A DNA stretch of 7,014 nt from Prevotella sp. (GTDB lineage: Bacteria; Bacteroidota; Bacteroidia; Bacteroidales; Bacteroidaceae), in the NCBI GenBank assembly GCA_017424205.1, contig JAFPAS010000206.1:1-7014 (forward strand). Direction: 5' to 3'. Each line of letters starts with the position of its first letter. The stretch's first letter is position 1. The translations under genes and the position numbers were made by a program. A model generated the notes under the pieces. The model was not told the DNA's origin and did not search any database. It saw only the letters and a program-made list of their open reading frames with translations. Below, one piece after another: positions 1 to 5,931 of the stretch.

Positions 1-1147
1 ACTTAGCGCCATCGCTGGTGAAGACATACTTAAGGTCGCTCACATATCCGCTCAGCACATTAATACCGTAATTAATTCCGGCAGGGACGCTTTCAGCAAA
101 CCCATAGCTGACAAGTGTCGGCTTGTAGTATGTCAAAAGCGATGTCTGTATTACGCCAAGCGTGAGTTCTGGTGATAGTGTAACATTTATCGTGTCGCAC
201 GAAGCATCAGGACGCTCTACTACTATCACAGTCTTTCGGATGGCAAGACTGTCAGCAGAAGTCTGCGCAGCAGTCATTCTGTCATCGAGAATACCTATCT
301 GATGAGTGAATTCATTCCATGAATCTATTGGTTTGCCATTGAGGCTAACAATCTTATCGCCTTTCTTCAGACCAGCATTTGCAGCCACCGTGCCAGCAGA
401 AACGCTGTCTATCTCACACGGAATCAACGGACGGGCAAAGACGGGTGTGTGCTGCAGCATATCGAGAAGGTTTATATCGCCAGGCAGAGCGATAGTTTCC
501 GCCTTACCATTACGCATAATATTAGCAGTCGTTGCTGTAGAGAGGTCACGGAAAACGTCGGCAGAGAATTCCTTAAATTCTCCATTCTCTGTACCGAGAA
601 GCACGTCGCCATCCTTGAAGCCAAGAGCTTTAGCCTCATCATTGAACTTCATGCCCATCGTCATATCCTTCATTGCGATGTAGTCCTCACCCCAAGTATA
701 AAGCACTGCAGAATATATAACAAGCGCAAGAACGAAGTTTACGAGCACACCGCCAATCATTATAAGCAGACGCTGCCATGCTGGTTTGCCTCTGAATTCA
801 TAAGGTTTTGGCTCTGCCTTAAGTTTTTCGACATCATGCTGTGTCTCATCTATCATGCCTTCTATCTGGCAATAGCCACCCAGCGGAATCCATCCTATGC
901 CGTATTCCGTACCGTCATACTCATATTCGCCATCTTCACGACGCTTTGCTGGTTCTTTTCCACGCAGCTTACGCCACCAGTTAGAATAGCTGGAGAACAG
1001 ACGGAACTTATAGTCAAAAAACACATAGAACTTATTCACACGCACTCCAAACAATTTGGAGAAAAGAAAATGTCCGCCCTCATGCAGGAATACAAGTATC
1101 GTAATTGCCACTATGAACTGCAGGGCGCGAATGAGAAATATTTCCAT
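1..1147 (-). CDS. rseP: RseP-like site-2 intramembrane zinc metalloprotease (3' end missing)
   Basis: This is a membrane-embedded zinc protease of the RseP/S2P family (M50), which cuts substrates inside the membrane. The first 382 residues are present; the frame is open to the window edge, so the C-terminus, including the expected second zinc-ligand motif (LDG type), lies outside. I see a first membrane helix at about 5-30 holding the HExxH zinc motif as HEGGH (22-26). A cytoplasmic loop follows (about 45-120) with the GYCQIEGM segment at 91-98. A second helix (126-153) carries GGVLVNF. Two PDZ-like domains lie at about 160-222 and 238-325, and the start of the next membrane segment at about 345-370. 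The ATG at 1145-1147 has no good Shine-Dalgarno but gives the usual family N-terminus. It is the last gene of the cluster, 218 bases after dxr. In proteobacteria RseP cleaves anti-sigma factors; the substrate here is unknown. Two motif letters are unusual: Gly rather than Phe in HEFGH, and GGV where AGP is common. Confidence 0.95.
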   Translation of the reverse strand, partial: MEIFLIRALQFIVAITILVFLHEGGHFLFSKLFGVRVNKFYVFFDYKFRLFSSYSNWWRKLRGKEPAKRREDGEYEYDGTEYGIGWIPLGGYCQIEGMIDETQHDVEKLKAEPKPYEFRGKPAWQRLLIMIGGVLVNFVLALVIYSAVLYTWGEDYIAMKDMTMGMKFNDEAKALGFKDGDVLLGTENGEFKEFSADVFRDLSTATTANIMRNGKAETIALPGDINLLDMLQHTPVFARPLIPCEIDSVSAGTVAANAGLKKGDKIVSLNGKPIDSWNEFTHQIGILDDRMTAAQTSADSLAIRKTVIVVERPDASCDTINVTLSPELTLGVIQTSLLTYYKPTLVSYGFAESVPAGINYGINVLSGYVSDLKYVFTSDGAK

Positions 1148-1177
1148 TATATACTATTAATTATTTAAATTTCAGAA

Positions 1178-1268
1178 GTTATGCGCTAGGCGCAGGGTGT
1201 TAAATAGGGAGTTATTGCTATAAGCAGGGAGTTAAATAGGGAGTTATGTGCTATGAGCAGGGAGTTAT
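1178..1268. repeat. Tandem repeat, about 2.8 copies of a 32-33 base unit
   Basis: Three consecutive units start at 1178 (33 bases), 1211 (32 bases) and 1243 (26 bases, incomplete). Each begins GTTAT, passes through a hairpin-like core and then reads CAGGGAGTTA; the first two go on to AATAGGGA. AGGGAGTTA occurs four times and once as AGGGTGTTA. The core of copy 1 is a perfect 5-bp stem with a 3-base loop (TGCGC-TAG-GCGCA). The cores of copies 2 and 3 can form 4-bp stems (TGCT-ATA-AGCA and TGCT-ATG-AGCA). The array lies between dxr and rseP, 30 bases upstream of the rseP start. On the rseP strand the recurring word is TAACTCCCT. Its function is unknown; it could be a dispersed intergenic repeat family or an mRNA structure. 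Confidence 0.85.
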
Positions 1269-1320
1269 GCCAGCACGCTGACTGCCTTACACTTTTCTTG
1301 CTGATGACACCTCAGAATCT

Positions 1321-1355
1321 ATGCGCGATAAATGCTAACGGCATTCTGCGAGCAT
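1321..1355. other. Imperfect hairpin downstream of dxr
   Basis: A dyad symmetry lies just after the dxr stop: AATGC (1331-1335) pairs with GCATT (1341-1345) around a 5-base loop. An outer helix, ATG-CGC (1321-1326) with GCG-(AG)-CAT (1348-1355), is broken by a small internal loop and a 2-base bulge. No T-run follows on the minus strand, so this is not a convincing intrinsic terminator. It may be an mRNA processing or stability element, or chance. The rest of the 1148-1365 spacer, outside this and the tandem repeat, shows no recognisable promoter or gene. Confidence 0.35.
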
Positions 1356-1365
1356 CGAGATATTA

Positions 1366-2532
1366 TTATGAGAGGCATTCTTCTGCAATGCGGCGTGCCT
1401 CTGCATCAGTATTCAGCAAGTCTTCTAAAGACGGCTGCTGAATAAATGTCGTCTTCTGCATTGTGTCAGCAATGATATCGCCCATCTGCAAGAAGCCACA
1501 TCGATTCTTCCTGAATGCTTCGTTTACGACTTCGTTAGCAGCATTCACAATGCACGGCATATTGCCTCCAAGTCGGAGAGATTCGTAAGCCATAGCAAGA
1601 CAGCGGAACTTCTCCATGTCTGGTTCGAAGAACTCCAATGTGTGCTTGAATAAGTCAAGCCTTTCTCCAGAGAGGTGCAGACGCTGCGGATATGAGAAGG
1701 CGTACTGTATAGGCAGACGCATATCCGGAACACCCAACTGCGCCTTTACCGACCCATCGACATACTGGATAGCGCTGTGCACAATTGACTGAGGATGAAC
1801 CAGCACCTGTATCTTCTCAGCAGGGACTCCGAAAAGCCAGCGAGCTTCAATCACTTCGAAGCCTTTATTCATCATTGACGCAGAGTCTATCGTAATTTTT
1901 GCGCCCATATCCCACGTCGGATGACGCAGGGCATCGGCAGCAGTAACAGACTGCATCTGCTCAAGCGAGAACGTGCGGAACGGTCCACCAGAAGCAGTAA
2001 GCAGAATCTTCTCTATTTCGTTACACTCATCACCCACCAACGACTGGAATATGGCAGAGTGTTCAGAGTCGACAGGCAATATCGGACAACGATTCTGCTG
2101 TGCCAGATTCATTATTATCTCACCGGCTACGACAAGTGTTTCCTTGTTTGCCAAGCATATTTTCTTTCGTGCTTTGATAGCATTGACAGTAGGAGTGAGT
2201 CCAGCAAATCCTACCATTGCTGTCAGCACCATGTCTATCGGCTCAGCCTGAACAATTTCGTCAAGCGCCTTTGCACCAGCATATACCTTTATGTCCGGGC
2301 AGTCGTCGAGCAATGAGCATAGACGTTCGTAATGCGCCTCGTTAGCAATGACCACAGCGTCAGGCTTAAATCTGCGAGCCTGTTCTGCGAGTAAATCCAC
2401 CTGATTATATGCTGTCAGGCAGTACACCTCATACAAGTCATCATGCTCAGCAATGACCTCAAGCGCCTGTGTGCCTATTGATCCTGTTGAGCCAAGAATA
2501 CATATCTGTTGTTTTCTATTCCTATTATCCAT
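1366..2532 (-). CDS. dxr: 1-deoxy-D-xylulose 5-phosphate reductoisomerase
   Basis: This enzyme converts DXP to 2-C-methyl-D-erythritol 4-phosphate using NADPH and a divalent metal. It is the first committed step of the MEP isoprenoid pathway, in the cytoplasm, and the target of fosmidomycin. The 388-residue length is normal and the protein looks intact. The N-terminal NADPH-binding fold starts with GSTGSIGT (14-21). LANKETLV lies at 128-135. The metal-binding motif PVDSEHSAIFQ contains Asp155 and Glu157. TASGGPFR is at 179-186, HPTWDMG begins at 204, and SMMNKGFE (219-226) supplies Asn222, Lys223 and metal ligand Glu226. The HPQSIVHS loop is at 246-253. The C-terminal helical domain runs to the end. 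The ATG is preceded directly by GAAAGGA, and the start lies 15 bases after the rimM stop, so the two are very likely cotranscribed. No other start gives a complete N-terminus. Confidence 0.97.
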   Translation of the reverse strand: MDNRNRKQQICILGSTGSIGTQALEVIAEHDDLYEVYCLTAYNQVDLLAEQARRFKPDAVVIANEAHYERLCSLLDDCPDIKVYAGAKALDEIVQAEPIDMVLTAMVGFAGLTPTVNAIKARKKICLANKETLVVAGEIIMNLAQQNRCPILPVDSEHSAIFQSLVGDECNEIEKILLTASGGPFRTFSLEQMQSVTAADALRHPTWDMGAKITIDSASMMNKGFEVIEARWLFGVPAEKIQVLVHPQSIVHSAIQYVDGSVKAQLGVPDMRLPIQYAFSYPQRLHLSGERLDLFKHTLEFFEPDMEKFRCLAMAYESLRLGGNMPCIVNAANEVVNEAFRKNRCGFLQMGDIIADTMQKTTFIQQPSLEDLLNTDAEARRIAEECLS

Positions 2533-2547
2533 TCCTTTCGTGATGGT

Positions 2548-3051
2548 TTATATCAGTCCTTCAGGTATAATCATGCTTATAACCCTACGCTCTGCATCAA
2601 TTTCGACGATGAGTTCTTCTGCTGCTGGCAGCAATGTGCCGTCAGACAGTTCAAAAAGTATATTTTCTGTCGCATCATCAACAAACGCTATCTGCCCCAC
2701 TATCTTTCCGTCAGAACTGTCAGCCAAGCTATAGCCCACAAGCTCTGCGTATGTCAAATCGTGTTCTTCAGCATCAGCCATAGCTCTCTGGAAGAAAACT
2801 TCGCAACCTGTGAGACGTCGCGCCTCTTCATTTGAATCAATGTCGCAGAATTTCACGAGTGCGATATCATCGCTCTTGAAACGGTATTCTTCCATAAAAA
2901 AAGGCACAAGAATACCATCAATACGCAGTATGAGATACTCCGCATTGACACGGTCGAACACATCGTCGTCTACCTGCACCTGCAGTTCGCCATGAATTCC
3001 GTGGGTCTTCCCCACTCTGCCTATCTTATATACTTCGTCGTCTCTAATCAT
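2548..3051 (-). CDS. rimM: Ribosome maturation factor RimM
   Basis: RimM assists late assembly of the 30S subunit by binding ribosomal protein uS19 and helping the 16S rRNA head domain mature. The 167-residue length is typical. The N-terminal beta-barrel domain carries the family signature GRVGKTHGIHGE (11-22). A linker at about 85-100 joins it to a PRC-barrel domain (about 100-167), with ELVGYSLADSSDGKIVG at 103-119, LLPAAEELI at 140-148 and the usual terminal IPEG at 162-165. The ATG at 3051 is preceded by a weak purine stretch (AAGAGAA). It lies 96 bases downstream of murA and 15 bases upstream of dxr. In many bacteria rimM sits in a ribosomal operon with trmD and rplS; here it lies between cell-wall and isoprenoid genes instead. 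Confidence 0.95.
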   Translation of the reverse strand: MIRDDEVYKIGRVGKTHGIHGELQVQVDDDVFDRVNAEYLILRIDGILVPFFMEEYRFKSDDIALVKFCDIDSNEEARRLTGCEVFFQRAMADAEEHDLTYAELVGYSLADSSDGKIVGQIAFVDDATENILFELSDGTLLPAAEELIVEIDAERRVISMIIPEGLI

Positions 3052-3147
3052 TTCTCTTGCTATGTTTTTGCATATTCCGCCGTCAAAGCCACCCCCGCAT
3101 TCATGCCGCAGACCGCAGCATTCAGCAATAAGGGGAAGATAACGCGC

Positions 3148-4452
3148 CTACTGTCGTGTTATCTTTGCTCCGAGGGCGTTCAGACGGTGTTCGATGTCTT
3201 GATATCCGCGGTCGATTTGCGCAATATTGTCAATTCTCGATGTGCCGTCAGCCGACATTGCTGCTATGAGCAAAGCGATACCGGCACGAATATCAGGCGA
3301 TGTCATTCTGCCTGCACGCAGTCTTCTAGCATGATTCTGTCCGATGACTACAGCTCGGTGCGGATCGCACAGAATGATCTGTGCACCCATATCTATCAGC
3401 TTATCGACAAAGAACAGTCTCGATTCAAACATCTTCTGGTGTATCAATACTGAGCCGTTAGCCTGAGTAGCCACAACAAGCAGCACACTAAGCAGATCAG
3501 GAGTCAGTCCTGGCCATGGTGCGTCAGCTATACTCATGATTGTACCGTCCATGAAAGAGTCGACAGTATAGCTATCGTGATGCGGTATGAAGAGGTCGTC
3601 ACCCATCTCCATCACCTCGATACCAAGTCTGCGGAATACATCTGGAATAATTCCGAGGTTGTTAATTGAAACATCCTTTATCTGTACTCCGTTGCCTACC
3701 ATTGCAGCCATACCGATAAATGAGCCAACCTCAATCATGTCAGGCAACACTCTATGATGACAGCCATGCAGGCTCTTCACTCCCTGAATCTTCAGAAGAT
3801 TGCTGCCTATACCCGTAATATTTGCGCCCATACTATTAAGCATGCGGCACAACTGCTGCAGGTATGGTTCGCATGCAGCATTGTATATAGTTGTCTCACC
3901 CTCTGCCATGACAGCTGCCATTATGACGTTAGCCGTACCAGTGACAGAAGCCTCATCAAGGAGCATATAGCATCCCTTCAGTTTCTCAGCACGCAGCTCA
4001 TACACATTGCGTCCTTCGAGATGCTGAAATTCTGCGCCCAACTTGCCGAATCCGAGGAAATGGGTGTCGAGACGTCTGCGTCCTATTTTGTCTCCGCCAG
4101 GCTTTGCGACAACAGCCTTCCCGTATCTGCCAAGCAGCGGACCAATCATCAAGACTGAGCCACGCAGCGAAGCACATTTCTTCACAAAATCATCACTTGA
4201 CAGATAGTCGAGATTAAGGTCTTCAGCCTGGAACGTATAGTCGTTGCGCGAGTGTTTTGTGACCTTCACTCCCATATCAGTCAGGAGCATGATAAGATTG
4301 TTCACATCGAGAATGTCAGGAATGTTATCTATTCGTACAGGCTCGCTTGTAAGCAGAGCAGCACAAATCACCTGCAACGTCTCGTTTTTTGCACCCTGCG
4401 GAGTGATTGTTCCGCTAAGCGGGTGACCGCCTTCGATAATGAAAGAATCCAT
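3148..4452 (-). CDS. murA: UDP-N-acetylglucosamine 1-carboxyvinyltransferase (MurA), Asp-type active site
   Basis: MurA transfers enolpyruvate from PEP to UDP-GlcNAc, the first committed step of peptidoglycan synthesis, in the cytoplasm. The EPSP-synthase-like fold is complete at about 434 residues. Numbering from an upstream in-frame GTG at 4461, visible residues include the GAKN motif with Lys25 (E. coli Lys22), Asp322 (Asp305), Arg392 (Arg371) and Arg418 in IDRGY (Arg397). The catalytic-loop motif reads KPGGDKIGRRRLD, so Asp124 replaces E. coli Cys115. This change is known to give fosfomycin insensitivity in other bacteria. Two starts are possible. GTG at 4461 overlaps the DUF4290 stop by four bases (GTGA). 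ATG at 4452 gives MDSFIIEGGHPL, which fits the family N-terminus better, so I chose it. Either way the gene is probably translationally coupled to DUF4290. Confidence 0.97.
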   Translation of the reverse strand: MDSFIIEGGHPLSGTITPQGAKNETLQVICAALLTSEPVRIDNIPDILDVNNLIMLLTDMGVKVTKHSRNDYTFQAEDLNLDYLSSDDFVKKCASLRGSVLMIGPLLGRYGKAVVAKPGGDKIGRRRLDTHFLGFGKLGAEFQHLEGRNVYELRAEKLKGCYMLLDEASVTGTANVIMAAVMAEGETTIYNAACEPYLQQLCRMLNSMGANITGIGSNLLKIQGVKSLHGCHHRVLPDMIEVGSFIGMAAMVGNGVQIKDVSINNLGIIPDVFRRLGIEVMEMGDDLFIPHHDSYTVDSFMDGTIMSIADAPWPGLTPDLLSVLLVVATQANGSVLIHQKMFESRLFFVDKLIDMGAQIILCDPHRAVVIGQNHARRLRAGRMTSPDIRAGIALLIAAMSADGTSRIDNIAQIDRGYQDIEHRLNALGAKITRQ

Positions 4453-4457
4453 ATTTG

Positions 4458-5060
4458 TCACTTTTTCTTTTTCTTTTTTGATTTATCCTCTGTCTTCTTG
4501 TCTCGTGTTACACTGTCAAAGACAAAGTTCTCAGGATCAATCTGTATCACTCCATCACTAAACTGTGCGATATCAGAGATGACGCGTTCATTCTCAGGAG
4601 CGGATGTTCCGTACTTAGCAAGATTACTTTTCATCTTGTTAGCCACCAGCCTTGTCAGTTCGTCACGCTCTGGTCCTTCTGGCATAGTCTTAAGGTGATC
4701 GAGTGTCTTAAACACCAAATCGCCATAGTGTCTTACCGGTATGCGTCCTTTAGGATACTCAAGCGGTGATGGTTTTTCCATGTATTGCTCTTCAGTAGTC
4801 ACTTCACAAGGATAGTCTATGTCGAGCTTGAATTTGCTTATGATGGCCAGATGGTTCCACAACTTACTCATATAGTCTGCCTGCTGTCTAACGACAGGGT
4901 GCATCTTCTCCATTATTTTGATGATATTCTCTGCACATGCCTGTCTCTCCTGCCTATTCTCTATGCCTATGCAGTGCTCAACCATCTGGCTGATGGAGCG
5001 GCCATATTCTGGCATGCGCAATCTTTCGCGCTGTGTATTATAGTCCAATCCTTCAATCAT
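4458..5060 (-). CDS. DUF4290 family protein, function unknown
   Basis: I recognise this as a DUF4290 protein, a family I know from Bacteroidetes and with no established function. The 200-residue product starts MIEGLDYNTQ. Conserved-looking blocks are MPEYGR (16-21), a helical stretch with HC at 29-30, and KLWNHLAIISKFKLDIDYP at 66-84, followed by RIPVRHYG at 106-113. There is no signal peptide or membrane segment, so it is probably cytoplasmic and mainly helical. The C-terminus is charged and ends in six lysines. The frame is open upstream to an ATG at 5132, but the extra 24 residues do not resemble the family start, so I place the start at 5060. The gene lies between tsaB (84 bases upstream) and murA (GTGA overlap, or 5 bases to the preferred ATG). 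This position hints at a role tied to translation or cell wall, but that is inference only. The lysine tail is encoded by an A-rich run containing a slippery heptamer. Confidence 0.85.
   Translation of the reverse strand: MIEGLDYNTQRERLRMPEYGRSISQMVEHCIGIENRQERQACAENIIKIMEKMHPVVRQQADYMSKLWNHLAIISKFKLDIDYPCEVTTEEQYMEKPSPLEYPKGRIPVRHYGDLVFKTLDHLKTMPEGPERDELTRLVANKMKSNLAKYGTSAPENERVISDIAQFSDGVIQIDPENFVFDSVTRDKKTEDKSKKKKKK
4473..4479 (-). other. Slippery heptamer A-AAA-AAG at the DUF4290 3' end
   Basis: On the minus strand the lysine tail of DUF4290 reads TCA AAA AAG, which places a perfect X-XXY-YYZ heptamer (A AAA AAG) in the zero frame, 12 bases before the TGA. A purine-rich AGAGGA lies 6 bases upstream (4486-4491). 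A shift of -1 here enters the murA frame with no stop codon in between and would give a DUF4290-MurA fusion. The sequence pattern is directly visible; any actual frameshifting is inference. A lysine-rich C-terminus alone could also produce this string. Confidence 0.4.
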
Positions 5061-5144
5061 TTCTGTTTTCTTGTAAATTTCCTTTCCGTTTCTTCTCTCA
5101 CACCAGACACCCAAGGGCTGACATACCGTCATCAGCCACAGAGC

Positions 5145-5837
5145 CTACAGCAGTTTCTTCGGCTTTATGGCTACAAAGTCTTTCAGATAGAAAGGCACAA
5201 AGTATGCCACATCCTCTGTTTCTCCTGCCATCAGTTTCTTCTCTGCCAGCGGGAACATGTTCTTAGCCAGCGGCTCGATATCCTTGATGAGGTGTGCATT
5301 AGGATGCGCTATGACATCCATACATTTCTCTGCACCATTTCCGAAGAAATATACCGGATGGCTGTCAAGATACTGTCTGTATGTATCAGCATCTACAACA
5401 TCAGCCTGTATATCCCTCACTGGTCTCAGTGCACGGTCGTATATGGCAGAATAAACCTCCATTCGTCTTGCGTCAATCATCGGACAGAGGAGTGCATCTT
5501 CGGGCAGGTCATCATATCGAAGCAACACTGGCACACACATAACCTGCAGCGTAGGTACAGCCACAAGCGGTATGCCATGACCATAGCAGACACCTTTTGC
5601 CATAGACACGCCGATGCGCAGACCCGTATATGAGCCTGGGCCCATCGAAACAGCTACAGCATCGACAGGTATGGCATGACTATCAGCAAAACTCAGTGCC
5701 TCGTCAACAAACCTTCCAAGGCATTCGTTGTGGTTCTGTCCGCCACGGTTCTCGTCACTGTATATGCAGTGTCCGTCTTCACTTATAGCAACCGAACAAA
5801 TGTCGGTGCTTGTCTCAATATTCAGTATGCAGGACAT
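5145..5837 (-). CDS. tsaB: tRNA t6A biosynthesis protein TsaB
   Basis: TsaB is the scaffold partner of TsaD in the complex that adds threonylcarbamoyl to A37 of ANN-decoding tRNAs, together with TsaE and the TsaC/Sua5 product. The 230-residue length is typical. The N-terminal ASKHA-type fold begins ILNIETST (4-11), followed by the GGQNHNECL helix entry (32-40) and the signature MGPGSYTGLRIG (65-76), which forms the dimer interface region in this family. The C-terminal half is less conserved, as usual, and ends in KPKKLL. The protein lacks the metal-binding histidine pair of TsaD, so it is not the catalytic paralogue. The ATG at 5837 lies about 30 bases from a good -7 box and has only a weak A-rich leader. 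It heads the minus-strand cluster and is divergent from yicC. Confidence 0.95.
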   Translation of the reverse strand: MSCILNIETSTDICSVAISEDGHCIYSDENRGGQNHNECLGRFVDEALSFADSHAIPVDAVAVSMGPGSYTGLRIGVSMAKGVCYGHGIPLVAVPTLQVMCVPVLLRYDDLPEDALLCPMIDARRMEVYSAIYDRALRPVRDIQADVVDADTYRQYLDSHPVYFFGNGAEKCMDVIAHPNAHLIKDIEPLAKNMFPLAEKKLMAGETEDVAYFVPFYLKDFVAIKPKKLL

Positions 5838-5866
5838 ATTTTTTCATTAAATGCTTAATTTATCTG

Positions 5867-5874
5867 CAAATTTA
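5867..5874 (-). promoter_or_regulatory. Putative -7 box for tsaB and the minus-strand cluster
   Basis: Read on the minus strand this is TAAATTTG, an exact match to the Bacteroidetes -7 consensus TAnnTTTG. It lies about 29 bases upstream of the tsaB ATG, so transcription would start with a leader of about 20-25 bases. No clean TTTG at the -33 position is present at the usual 19-21 base spacing. It is the only good candidate I see upstream of any of the six minus-strand genes. Confidence 0.5.
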
Positions 5875-5897
5875 ATACTTTTTTCTCAGAAAATTTG
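5867..5897. repeat. Inverted repeat between the divergent promoters
   Basis: CAAATTT (5867-5873) and AAATTTG (5891-5897) are perfect 7-base inverted arms around a 17-base AT-rich centre. The left arm coincides with the tsaB -7 box and the right arm abuts the yicC -7 box. This could be an operator shared by both promoters, or a by-product of two similar AT-rich promoter elements facing each other. Confidence 0.4.
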
Positions 5898-5905
5898 TAC
5901 TTTTG
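5898..5905 (+). promoter_or_regulatory. Putative -7 box for yicC
   Basis: TACTTTTG matches the Bacteroidetes -7 consensus TAnnTTTG exactly and ends 26 bases before the yicC ATG, which allows a leader of about 20 bases. The -33 position has no clear TTTG. The start codon itself is preceded by AGAGGAAA (5924-5931), one of the better ribosome-binding-like sequences in the window. Confidence 0.55.
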
Positions 5906-5931
5906 CATAAATTTAACGTACAAAGAGGAAA

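Noticed and set aside
449..1168. A long open frame of 239 codons on the plus strand.
   Set aside because: It lies almost entirely antisense to rseP, which has clear protease and PDZ motifs. The plus-strand product matches no family I recognise and is rich in Cys, His and Ile, as reverse-frame translations often are.
1178..1268. A possible CRISPR array.
   Set aside because: The units are contiguous, imperfect and only 32-33 bases long with no unique spacers, and there are no cas genes nearby.
1321..1355. An intrinsic terminator after dxr.
   Set aside because: The dyad has only a 5-bp core, an interrupted outer stem and no T-run on the minus strand.
5061..5132. A 24-residue N-terminal extension of DUF4290 starting at ATG 5132.
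   Set aside because: The added residues do not resemble the family, whose members begin close to the YNTQ block. The ATG at 5060 gives the expected start.
4785..5633. A 282-codon open frame on the plus strand spanning the DUF4290-tsaB junction.
   Set aside because: It is antisense to two well-supported genes and shows no domain or start signal. Its length reflects a shortage of TTA, CTA and TCA in the matching sense register.
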